The notes below the pieces were generated by a model. It did not search any database. It was not told the origin of the DNA and saw only the letters and a list, made by a program, of their open reading frames with translations. Below are positions 57,202 through 64,000 of a stretch of 64,000 bases of DNA, piece by piece (position 1 is the first letter of the stretch; every line of letters begins with the position of its first letter). Origin of the DNA: Mycolicibacterium rufum (GTDB lineage Bacteria > Actinomycetota > Actinomycetes > Mycobacteriales > Mycobacteriaceae); the NCBI RefSeq assembly GCF_022374875.2, contig NZ_CP092427.2:4030001-4094000 (forward strand). Direction: 5' to 3'. Position numbers and translations under genes: made by a program.

Positions 57202-58035
57202 ATGCCCAACATCGATCGACGCACCCTGATGGCGATGACCGGGATCGGTCTGCTCGGCGCGGCCCTCCCGAGCAGCCCCGCCCAGGCGACTCCGTGGCCC
57301 GGACCCCCTCCCGCAGCACCCCCGCCGGCCGGGAAGTACCTGTTCGAGGACCACTTCGACGGTCCGGCGGGTTCGGCGCCGGATCGCTCGAAGTGGGAGA
57401 TCGCCACCGCCCGGGAGTCGATGGAGGACCCGACGTACTGGGAACTGCCCGGCAACGTCGGCCAGTACCGCGACGACCGTCGCAACGTCTACCTCGACGG
57501 CAAGTCCAACCTCGTCTTCCACGCGGCCAAGGACGGCGACACCTACTACAGCGGCAAGGTGTTCGGCACCTACCGCGGCGGTATCGGCCACAACTGGGAA
57601 GCCCGCATCAAGCTCAACTGCCTCACCCCCGGCTGCTGGCCGGCCTGGTACCTGGCCAACAACAGCCCGGTCAATGGCGGCGAAGTCGACATCATGGAGT
57701 GGTACGGCAACGGCTCGTGGGCGCCGGGAACGGCTGTGCACGCCAAGCTCAACGGCGGCGAACACGTCAGCCAGACCATCACCGTCGACAGCGCCTGGCA
57801 CACCTGGCGGGTGCAGTGGGACGACGCCGGTATGCGGTTCTGGCGGGACTACACCGACGGCGCGGCGCCCTACTTCGACGTCCCCGCGCACGCGCTGCCG
57901 GACTGGCAGTTCAACGAACCGGGCTACACGCTGTTCCCGATTCTGGACCTGGCCGTGGCCGGCTCCGGCGGCGGCGATCCGCGCGGTGGCAGTTATCCCG
58001 CCGACATGCTGATCGACTACGTGCGCGTCTGGTAG
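57202..58035 (+). CDS. Glycoside hydrolase family 16 protein, exported beta-glucanase
   Basis: This is a 277-residue secreted hydrolase. The N-terminus has a twin-arginine-like motif (DRRTLMAM), a hydrophobic stretch and cleavage near AQA-TP, then a proline-rich linker. The GH16 core carries the E-x-D-x2-E motif at E161, D163 and E166 (GGEVDIMEWYG) and ends FPILDLAVAGSGGG to DYVRVW. It cleaves beta-1,3- or mixed-linked glucans outside the cell. Tat rather than Sec export is inferred from the paired arginines. Confidence 0.92.
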   Translation: MPNIDRRTLMAMTGIGLLGAALPSSPAQATPWPGPPPAAPPPAGKYLFEDHFDGPAGSAPDRSKWEIATARESMEDPTYWELPGNVGQYRDDRRNVYLDGKSNLVFHAAKDGDTYYSGKVFGTYRGGIGHNWEARIKLNCLTPGCWPAWYLANNSPVNGGEVDIMEWYGNGSWAPGTAVHAKLNGGEHVSQTITVDSAWHTWRVQWDDAGMRFWRDYTDGAAPYFDVPAHALPDWQFNEPGYTLFPILDLAVAGSGGGDPRGGSYPADMLIDYVRVW

Positions 58036-58083
58036 CGGTGCCGGCGTGGTCATCGTCGCTGAGCGTCGACGACCACGCCGACA

Positions 58084-59733
58084 TCACGCGGTCCGACCGC
58101 GCTCGCTGCGGTAGCGCCGCACCAGCGCGTCGGTGGACGAGTCGGACTGCTCGGCCGGTGAGCTGTCGTCGGTCAGCACCGGCAGCAGCGCCTTCGCCTG
58201 GGTCTTGCCCAGCTCGACACCCCACTGGTCGAATGAGTCGATGCCCCAGACGACGCCCTCGGTGAACACCTGGTGTTCGTAGAGCGCCACCAGCTGACCC
58301 ACCACCGACGGCGTCAGCTTGGTCGCCAGGATCGACGTGCTCGGCCGGTTGCCCGGCATCACCTTGTGCGGCACCACGTCGGCCGCTGTCCCCTCCCCGG
58401 CGATCTCGTCCGCGGTCTTGCCGAACGCCAGCACCTGGGTCTGCGCGAAGAAGTTGCTCATCAGCAGGTCATGCATGCTGCCCGTGCCGTCGGCGGTCGG
58501 CAGGTCGTCGGTCGGCTCGCTGAACCCGATGAAGTCGGCCGGGATCAGCCGGGTGCCCTGATGCAGCAATTGGTAGAACGCGTGCTGGCCGTTGGTGCCG
58601 GGCTCGCCCCAGAAGATCTCGCCGGTGCCCGTGGTCACCGGGGTGCCGTCGGCGCGCACCGACTTACCGTTGGACTCCATCGTCAGCTGCTGCAGATAGG
58701 CCGCGAACCGCGACAGATCGTTCGAATACGGAAGCACCGCACGGGTTTCCGCGCCGAAGAAGTTGTTGTACCAGAGGCCGATCATGCCCAGCAGCACCGG
58801 AGCGTTGGCCTCCAGCGGGGCGGTGCGGAAATGTTCGTCGACCAGGTGGAAACCCGCGAGGAATTCGGCGAAGCGCTCCCGGCCGATCACGGCCATCACG
58901 CTCAGGCCGATCGCGCTGTCCACGGAGTAGCGTCCGCCGACCCAGTCCCAGAAGCCGAACATGTTGTCGGTGTCGATGCCGAACTCGTCGACCAGCTTCG
59001 CGTTCGTCGACACGGCCACGAAATGCTTGCTCACCGCGTCATCGCCCAGCGCCTCGGTCAGCCAGCGCCGCGCGGCCGTCGCGTTGGTCAGCGTCTCGAG
59101 CGTCGAGAACGTCTTCGACGCGACGATGAACAGCGTCGCGGCGGGATCGAGTCCGTCGAGCTTGGCGACGAGGTCGGCAGGATCGACGTTGGACACGAAG
59201 CGCGCCGAGACGCCGGCGTCGGCGTAGTGCCGCAGCGCCTGATACACCATGACCGGTCCGAGGTCGGACCCGCCGATCCCGATGTTCACCACCGTGGTGA
59301 TCCGCTCGCCCGTCGCGCCGCGCCATTCGCCGCTGCGCAGCCGGTCGGTGAAATCGCCCATCCGGTCCAGCACCTCGTGCACATCGGCGACGACGTCCTG
59401 CCCGTCGACGGTCAACTGGGCATCCCGCGGCGCCCGCAATGCGGTGTGCAGCACCGCGCGGTTCTCGGAGGTGTTGATGTGCTCGCCGGAGAACATGGCG
59501 TCGCGCCGCTCGGGCAGCCCCGCCGCCCGCGCCAGGTCGAGCAGCAGCGCCAGCGTCTCGCGCGTCACGCGGTGCTTGCTGTAGTCGATGTAGAGGTCAC
59601 CGACGGTCAGCGCGAGCTCCGTGCCTCGGGCGGGATCGTCGACGAACAGGTCGCGCAGCGATGCACCGCCGATCTGCTCGTGATGCCGGGACAGTGCCTG
59701 CCAGGCCGGTGTGGCCGCGATGTCGGAACCCAT
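58084..59733 (-). CDS. pgi: Glucose-6-phosphate isomerase
   Basis: The 549-residue glycolytic enzyme interconverts glucose-6-phosphate and fructose-6-phosphate. It has [15 protein letters not shown] phosphate loop ([11 protein letters not shown]), SKTFSTLET, the signature [19 protein letters not shown] with catalytic histidine, and the C-terminal [14 protein letters not shown] lysine. ATG at 59733 gives a length close to the 553 residues of M. tuberculosis Pgi (Rv0946c). It is divergent from the semialdehyde dehydrogenase gene across a short palindromic promoter region. Confidence 0.97.
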   Translation of the reverse strand: MGSDIAATPAWQALSRHHEQIGGASLRDLFVDDPARGTELALTVGDLYIDYSKHRVTRETLALLLDLARAAGLPERRDAMFSGEHINTSENRAVLHTALRAPRDAQLTVDGQDVVADVHEVLDRMGDFTDRLRSGEWRGATGERITTVVNIGIGGSDLGPVMVYQALRHYADAGVSARFVSNVDPADLVAKLDGLDPAATLFIVASKTFSTLETLTNATAARRWLTEALGDDAVSKHFVAVSTNAKLVDEFGIDTDNMFGFWDWVGGRYSVDSAIGLSVMAVIGRERFAEFLAGFHLVDEHFRTAPLEANAPVLLGMIGLWYNNFFGAETRAVLPYSNDLSRFAAYLQQLTMESNGKSVRADGTPVTTGTGEIFWGEPGTNGQHAFYQLLHQGTRLIPADFIGFSEPTDDLPTADGTGSMHDLLMSNFFAQTQVLAFGKTADEIAGEGTAADVVPHKVMPGNRPSTSILATKLTPSVVGQLVALYEHQVFTEGVVWGIDSFDQWGVELGKTQAKALLPVLTDDSSPAEQSDSSTDALVRRYRSERGRTA

Positions 59734-59756
59734 GAAAAGAACCCTAGTGCGGCGAT

Positions 59757-59771
59757 TTGACCGAGGGTCAA
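59757..59771. promoter_or_regulatory. TTGACC-GAG-GGTCAA palindrome between pgi and the dehydrogenase gene
   Basis: TTGACCGAGGGTCAA is a perfect 6-bp inverted repeat with a three-base centre, 11 bases before the ATG at 59782 and 24 before the pgi start. It could be an operator shared by both genes. Confidence 0.55.
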
Positions 59772-59781
59772 TGATGGAGCC

Positions 59782-61239
59782 ATGGATTCTTCGTCTGTTT
59801 CCGCCTTGTTGAAGTCCGTCCCCACCGGTCTGTGGATCGGCGGCGAGGAGCGGGACGGTTCGTCGACGTTCGACGTGCTCGACCCCAGTGACGACCAGGT
59901 GATCACCTCGGTGGCCGATGCCACCCCCGATGACGCGCGCGCCGCGCTCGACGCGGCCTGTGCCGTGCAGGCCGAATGGGCCGGCACCGCACCTCGCAAG
60001 CGCGGTGAGATCCTGCGCTCGGTGTTCGAGACCATCACCGAGCGGGCCGACGACATCGCGGCGCTGATGACGCTGGAGATGGGCAAGGTCGTCGCCGAGA
60101 GCAAGGGCGAGGTGACCTACGGCGCCGAGTTCTTCCGCTGGTTCGCCGAAGAGGCGGTCCGCATCGACGGCCGGTACACCCCGAGCCCGGCGGGCACCGG
60201 CCGCATCCTGGTGACCAAGCAGGCCGTCGGCCCCTGCTACGCGATCACGCCGTGGAACTTCCCGCTGGCGATGGGCACCCGCAAGATGGGCCCGGCGTTC
60301 GCCGCCGGCTGCACGATGATCGTCAAGCCCGCCCAGGAGACGCCGCTGACGATGCTGCTGCTGGCCAAGCTGATGGACGAGGCCGGCCTGCCCAAGGGCG
60401 TGCTGTCGATCCTGCCGACCAGCAACCCCGGCGGCGTCACCGAGGCGCTGATCAACGACGGCCGGCTGCGCAAGCTGACCTTCACCGGCTCCACGGGGGT
60501 GGGCAAGGCCCTGGTCAAGCAGTCGGCCGACAAGCTGCTGCGCACGTCGATGGAGCTCGGCGGCAACGCGCCGTTCATCGTGTTCGACGACGCCGACGTC
60601 GACGCGGCGGTCGAGGGCGCGGTGCTGGCCAAGATGCGCAACGGCGGCGAGGCCTGCACCGCGGCCAACCGGTTCCACGTCGCCAACGCCGTGCGCGAGG
60701 AGTTCACCGAGAAGCTGGTGAAGCGGATGAGCGAGTTCACCCTCGGTAAGGGCCTCGACCCGTCGTCGACGCTGGGGCCGCTCATCAACGCCAAGCAGGT
60801 CGCCACCGTCGAGGACCTGGTCTCCGACGCGGTGTCGCGCGGCGCGACCGTCGCCGTCGGCGGCGTCGCCCCCGGCGGGCCGGGCAACTTCTATCCCGCC
60901 ACCGTGCTGACCGACGTGCCCGCCGACGCGCGCATCCTCAAAGAGGAGGTGTTCGGTCCGGTCGCGCCGATCGCCGGCTTCGACACCGAGGACGAAGGCG
61001 TGGCCGCGGCCAACGACACCGAGTACGGGCTGGCCGCCTACGTCTACACGCAGTCGCTCGACCGGGCGCTGCGGGTCGCCGAGGGCATCGAGTCCGGCAT
61101 GGTCGGCGTCAACCGCGGCGTGATCTCCGACGCGGCCGCGCCGTTCGGCGGGATCAAGGAATCCGGCTTCGGACGCGAGGGCGGCACCGAGGGGATCGAC
61201 GAGTACCTCGACACGAAATACATTGCGCTGACGAAGTAG
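59782..61239 (+). CDS. NAD(P)-dependent succinate-semialdehyde dehydrogenase-like aldehyde dehydrogenase
   Basis: This is a 485-residue aldehyde dehydrogenase with the glutamate in [16 protein letters not shown], the cysteine in [25 protein letters not shown] and a C-terminal [13 protein letters not shown]. The signature and length match the GabD group that converts succinate semialdehyde to succinate. It would feed the TCA cycle; specificity is by family only. Its ATG lies 48 bases from divergent pgi. Confidence 0.9.
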   Translation: MDSSSVSALLKSVPTGLWIGGEERDGSSTFDVLDPSDDQVITSVADATPDDARAALDAACAVQAEWAGTAPRKRGEILRSVFETITERADDIAALMTLEMGKVVAESKGEVTYGAEFFRWFAEEAVRIDGRYTPSPAGTGRILVTKQAVGPCYAITPWNFPLAMGTRKMGPAFAAGCTMIVKPAQETPLTMLLLAKLMDEAGLPKGVLSILPTSNPGGVTEALINDGRLRKLTFTGSTGVGKALVKQSADKLLRTSMELGGNAPFIVFDDADVDAAVEGAVLAKMRNGGEACTAANRFHVANAVREEFTEKLVKRMSEFTLGKGLDPSSTLGPLINAKQVATVEDLVSDAVSRGATVAVGGVAPGGPGNFYPATVLTDVPADARILKEEVFGPVAPIAGFDTEDEGVAAANDTEYGLAAYVYTQSLDRALRVAEGIESGMVGVNRGVISDAAAPFGGIKESGFGREGGTEGIDEYLDTKYIALTK

Positions 61240-61311
61240 CGCGCGCCTTCCCGATCCTGCGGTCGGCAGTGCATAGGCTTCCTTGCTCGAAGGCAAGGAG
61301 GGCCGCGGGAG

Positions 61312-63363
61312 TTGACTGCCGTCAGTGCGGCGCCGATCCGGGTGGGCCCACGCCGCTACGTCGGCCCGGGACAAGCCATTCCGGCGCTCGACGGGGTGCG
61401 CGCGATCGCCGTCGCCCTGGTGCTCGCCGATCACGGCGGCGTCCCCGGGCTGCCCGGCGGGTTCCTCGGCGTCGACGTCTTCTTCGTGCTCAGCGGGTTC
61501 CTCATCACCTCATTGCTGCTCGACGAAACCGCGCGCACCGGCCGGATCGGGCTCACGGGATTCTGGGTGCGACGGGCGCGCCGCCTGCTGCCCGCCCTCG
61601 TCGTGATGGTGCTGGCCGTGGTGGCCTTCCGGGATCTGTTCGCCCCCGAGTCGACGGCGGCCCTGCGCGACGAGGCCGTCGCCACGTTCTTCTGGGTGTC
61701 GAACTGGGCCTTCGTCGCCCAGCAGACCGACTACTTCTCCCAGGGCGCGCCGCCGTCACCGCTGCAGCACACGTGGTCGCTCGGCGTCGAGGAGCAGTAC
61801 TACCTACTGTGGCCGCTGCTGCTCACCGCGGTCTTGGCGGGGCTTGCCGCGCTGGCCTACCGCCGCGGTGTGCCGGTGTCGACCCGGATGGTCCGCACGG
61901 TCGTGTTCGCGCTCGCGGCGATCGGCGCGCTGGGTTCGGCGGCCGCGGCGATCCTGGCGGCGTCCGACGACTCGCTCAACAGGGTGTACTTCGGCACCGA
62001 CACCCGGGTGCAGGCGCTGCTGGTCGGCGCGGCGGCCGCAGCGCTGCTGGTGCGCGACTGGCGCGGCATGACCGCCGGGCTGGTGACGCTGCGCTCCCGG
62101 TGGGCGCGCTGGCTGGCGTGGCTGACGCCGGTGCTCGGGCTGGTGGTGCTCGCCACGGCGGCGCATCTGGCGACGGGCACCGCCGCCGAGTTCCGAGGCG
62201 GGCTGCTGATCGTCGTGGCGCTGGCCGCCGTCCTGGTGATCGCACCGGTCGCACTCGACCAGACCGGGCCCGTCGCCCGCATGCTGTCGATGGGTCCGCT
62301 CGTCGGTCTCGGCGCGATCTCCTACGGCGTGTACCTGTGGCACTGGCCCATCTTCCTGGTGCTCAACGGCGAACGCACCGGCTCCGACGGCTGGAAGCTG
62401 TTCGCCCTGCGATGCGCGGCCACCGTCGCCGTCGCGGCGGTGTCGTGGTGGTTGATCGAGCAGCCGATCCGGGACTGGCGGCCGACGACGGTACCGATGC
62501 TCCGGCTCGCGGCGGCGACGGCCGCGACGGCCGCGGTGGTGACGACCACGGTGCTGCCCGCCGGCGTGCCGTTCCCCAAGCCCGGTCCCGGTCCGCTGAT
62601 CGACTCCGCGGCGCTGGTCGGACCGGAGGTTCCCGTCGCGGTGACGCGTCCCGCGCGCCAGCGCGCCCCCGGGGACGTCCGGGTCGCGGTGTTCGGGGAC
62701 TCGATCGCGTGGACGATGATGCGCTATCTGCCGGCCACCCCGGGCGTGGAGTTCGCCGACTTCACCACCATCGGCTGCGGTATCGCCCGCGGCGGGCCCT
62801 ACACCTACGTCGGGCAGGACCTGCCGCAGAAGCCGGAGTGCGACACCTGGCCCGCGCGGTGGGCCCAGCGCATCGGTCACGAGAAGCCCGACGTGGTGCT
62901 GCTGATCGTCGGGCGCTGGGAAGTGGTCGACCGGATGAACGAGGGCCGGTGGACGCACATCGGAGAGCCGGGCTACGACGCCTACCTACGCGGCGAGCTC
63001 ACCCGTGCGCTGGACATCCTGGGCTCGACGGGCGCGCACATCGTCGTCACCACCGAGCCGTACAACCGGCGCGCCGAGAAGGCGGACGGCAGCCTCTACC
63101 CGGAGGATCAGCCCGCGCGGGTCGACGCGTGGAACACGTTGTTGCGCAGCGTCGTCGAGCCCCGGCGCAACGTCTCGGTGCTCGACCTGAACCGCAAGCT
63201 GAGCCCGAACGGCTACTACCAGACCAAGGTCGACGGGCTGCGGGTGCGCAGCGACGGTGTGCATCCGACGCCCGAGGCGGTCGAGTGGATGACGCCGTGG
63301 CTGGTCGACGCCGTCACGGCGCGCGCCGCGCCTGTCGCCGCCGGACCGCCCGCCGCCAGATAG
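61312..63363 (+). CDS. Membrane acyltransferase 3 with C-terminal SGNH domain (OafA-like)
   Basis: This is a 683-residue protein. Residues about 20-425 form an acyltransferase-3 domain of ten or eleven helices starting [21 protein letters not shown] and [18 protein letters not shown]. After a linker comes an extracytoplasmic SGNH hydrolase domain with nucleophile serine in AVFGDSIAW and the D-x2-H pair in [13 protein letters not shown]. Such proteins O-acetylate or succinylate envelope sugars. The TTG start follows AAGGAGG by 11 bases, within a small stem (CCTTGC/GCAAGG at 61281-61298), so initiation may be weak. Architecture resembles M. tuberculosis Rv0111. Confidence 0.9.
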   Translation: MTAVSAAPIRVGPRRYVGPGQAIPALDGVRAIAVALVLADHGGVPGLPGGFLGVDVFFVLSGFLITSLLLDETARTGRIGLTGFWVRRARRLLPALVVMVLAVVAFRDLFAPESTAALRDEAVATFFWVSNWAFVAQQTDYFSQGAPPSPLQHTWSLGVEEQYYLLWPLLLTAVLAGLAALAYRRGVPVSTRMVRTVVFALAAIGALGSAAAAILAASDDSLNRVYFGTDTRVQALLVGAAAAALLVRDWRGMTAGLVTLRSRWARWLAWLTPVLGLVVLATAAHLATGTAAEFRGGLLIVVALAAVLVIAPVALDQTGPVARMLSMGPLVGLGAISYGVYLWHWPIFLVLNGERTGSDGWKLFALRCAATVAVAAVSWWLIEQPIRDWRPTTVPMLRLAAATAATAAVVTTTVLPAGVPFPKPGPGPLIDSAALVGPEVPVAVTRPARQRAPGDVRVAVFGDSIAWTMMRYLPATPGVEFADFTTIGCGIARGGPYTYVGQDLPQKPECDTWPARWAQRIGHEKPDVVLLIVGRWEVVDRMNEGRWTHIGEPGYDAYLRGELTRALDILGSTGAHIVVTTEPYNRRAEKADGSLYPEDQPARVDAWNTLLRSVVEPRRNVSVLDLNRKLSPNGYYQTKVDGLRVRSDGVHPTPEAVEWMTPWLVDAVTARAAPVAAGPPAAR

Positions 63364-63370
63364 CGCTCAC

Positions 63371-63397
63371 GGCTGTGGATTCGCCGAATCCGCAGCC
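63371..63397. terminator. Stem-loop between convergent acyltransferase and chorismate mutase genes
   Basis: GGCTGTGGATTC at 63371-63382 pairs with GAATCCGCAGCC at 63386-63397 around a three-base loop, with one mismatch. It lies eight bases after the acyltransferase stop. Confidence 0.7.
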
Positions 63398-63438
63398 CGG
63401 AATGCGCTTCCGCGGCCGTCAGTGGTCGTTAGTGGCCG

Positions 63439-63702
63439 TCAGTGGCCGAGGCGGCCGCGGCCCAGCCGCAGCAGCAGCATCGCGAGGTTCTTGCCCTCGG
63501 GGCCGAGCACGCTGTAGCGCTCGATGACCTTCATCTCCCGGCTGTGCACCAGGCGGGTGCCGCCGGAGGCCATCCGGGCCTTGCCGATCATCTGCGAGAC
63601 CTCGGTGCGCCGCTGGACGGCCTCGAGGATGGTCGCGTCGAGCCGGTCGATCTCCTGACGCAGCTCGTCGATGTCAGGTGTCTGCGCGGTGTCGGTTGTC
63701 AT
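63439..63702 (-). CDS. Chorismate mutase, intracellular AroQ-delta type
   Basis: This is an 87-residue all-helical enzyme that turns chorismate into prephenate for phenylalanine and tyrosine. DELRQEIDRLDATILEAVQRRTEVSQMIGKARM and RLVHSREMKVIERYS match M. tuberculosis Rv0948c very closely, and the C-terminal LLRLGRGRLGH is identical. The mycobacterial enzyme needs DAHP synthase as an activating partner. ATG at 63702 has GGAG eight bases upstream; ATG at 63747 would add residues (MRPDPSHNENPE) that also resemble the annotated Rv0948c N-terminus. Divergent uvrD1 follows, as in M. tuberculosis. Confidence 0.93.
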   Translation of the reverse strand: MTTDTAQTPDIDELRQEIDRLDATILEAVQRRTEVSQMIGKARMASGGTRLVHSREMKVIERYSVLGPEGKNLAMLLLRLGRGRLGH

Positions 63703-63773
63703 GTCGTCGTTCTCCGGATTCTCGTTGTGTGACGGGTCTGGTCTCATCCGGTATCGGGCCTCACACAACAGAC

Positions 63774-63806
63774 GAGCCCCGGATCCGGAAGCGGACCGCG
63801 GGGCTC
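63774..63806. promoter_or_regulatory. Inverted repeat between chorismate mutase and uvrD1
   Basis: GAGCCCCG at 63774-63781 pairs with CGGGGCTC at 63799-63806 across 17 bases. It lies upstream of both divergent genes, so it is more likely regulatory or structural than a terminator. Nothing else was recognised in 63807-63947. Confidence 0.45.
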
Positions 63807-63947
63807 TGGGAAGCAGCTAGACCACGGGCACCGCTGGCCGGTACCCGTAGAAAAATCGCCGCTGCTGACAAAGCACTCAACGAGTGTGCCATCACCGGCC
63901 GTGCCAGCGCAAAGACTGTCGCCTCCCAGCGGTAGGTTGGGCACAGT

Positions 63948-64000
63948 ATGTCGATTGCAACCGAAGCCGATGAGCTCCTCGACGGGCTCAACCCCCAGCA
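63948..64000 (+). CDS. UvrD1/PcrA-type DNA helicase, N-terminal start only
   Basis: Only 17 codons are in the window (MSIATEADELLDGLNPQQ, the last codon incomplete). The LLDGLNPQQ motif is the Q-motif start of UvrD/PcrA superfamily 1 helicases. The position next to chorismate mutase is that of M. tuberculosis uvrD1 (Rv0949). TAGGTT about ten bases upstream is a possible -10. The identification rests on this motif and synteny. Confidence 0.8.
   Translation, partial: MSIATEADELLDGLNPQ

Noticed and set aside
59734-61434. Upstream extension of pgi in the same frame to a much longer protein
   Set aside because: The extra residues are opposite the aldehyde dehydrogenase gene; homology to Pgi begins at the ATG at 59733, which gives the normal family length.
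1-64000. Insertion sequences, prophage, rRNA genes or CRISPR arrays
   Set aside because: No transposase, integrase, capsid or Cas-like protein, no rRNA-like segment and no regular repeat-spacer structure was recognised; the holin-type protein at 55104 belongs to a widespread non-phage membrane family.

Overview
The window is very GC-rich, densely coding actinobacterial chromosome and almost certainly comes from a rapidly growing mycobacterium (Mycolicibacterium-like). The evidence is two cyclopropane mycolic acid synthase paralogues, a SigK/RskA pair, a mycobacterial LigD with POL-PE-LIG order, a Ku with a lysine-rich tail, F420-type luciferase-like oxidoreductases, and a gene order that follows the M. 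tuberculosis segment Rv0924c-Rv0949: mntH, the Rv0926c and Rv0927c homologues, ku, ligD, the Rv0940c and Rv0943c-type genes, an Fpg-like gene, the Rv0945 homologue, pgi, chorismate mutase, uvrD1. The synteny is recalled from known gene orders, not searched. No rRNA, CRISPR array, insertion sequence or phage was seen. No gene-free stretch exceeds about 250 bases.

Bases 1-14185 are one plus-strand catabolic run, truncated at the left edge. Most junctions are ATGA, GTGA or 8-base overlaps. It encodes a short-chain dehydrogenase (SDR), a Rieske oxygenase, a Baeyer-Villiger-type flavin monooxygenase, a second SDR, a CaiB/BaiF CoA-transferase, two full-length/short acyl-CoA dehydrogenase pairs, a thiamine-diphosphate enzyme with an altered cofactor motif, an aldehyde dehydrogenase and a metal-dependent amidohydrolase. 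The order reads as oxygenation, ketone formation, ring opening, CoA activation, dehydrogenation and C-C cleavage of an unknown, probably alicyclic or branched, substrate. This is the strongest candidate here for an undescribed pathway.

Bases 14190-22712 hold two small stress-type proteins, the two mycolic acid methyltransferases, a BKACE-family protein, a cupin, a membrane protein with an acetyltransferase, and a two-component system divergent from a proline/glycine-rich membrane protein across a clear dyad operator. They end with an Hsp20 gene under a CIRCE element. Bases 22839-27020 are a four-gene minus-strand operon: thiolase, carotenoid oxygenase, a tandem HxlR regulator and an isochorismatase-like hydrolase. 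Next come a GAF-ANTAR protein, tRNA-Arg(CCT) and an orphan cytochrome-oxidase subunit III/IV-like operon.

Bases 29680-36792 contain an F420-type oxidoreductase, a GCS2-type carboxylate-amine ligase, a compact DUF1365-sigK-rskA operon with a SigK-like promoter, mntH followed by a fused gamma-glutamyl enzyme gene, and two related small secreted proteins. Bases 36812-42915 contain an SDR under a KstR-type box and the NHEJ genes ku and ligD, separated by a pfkB-family kinase.

Bases 42920-53311 are accessory: a beta-lactamase-like hydrolase, a VOC protein, rnhA, a TetR regulator with a divergent Rieske oxygenase, an MFS exporter with a KDPG-aldolase-fold protein lacking its active site, a ROK regulator, a methyltransferase, and a second KstR-boxed gene. 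Bases 53378-64000 return to conserved core: an AurF-like diiron protein with a BVMO-tail/DUF4873 protein, Fpg, an SDR, a GH16 glucanase, pgi, a succinate-semialdehyde dehydrogenase, an acyltransferase-SGNH protein, chorismate mutase and the start of uvrD1/pcrA.
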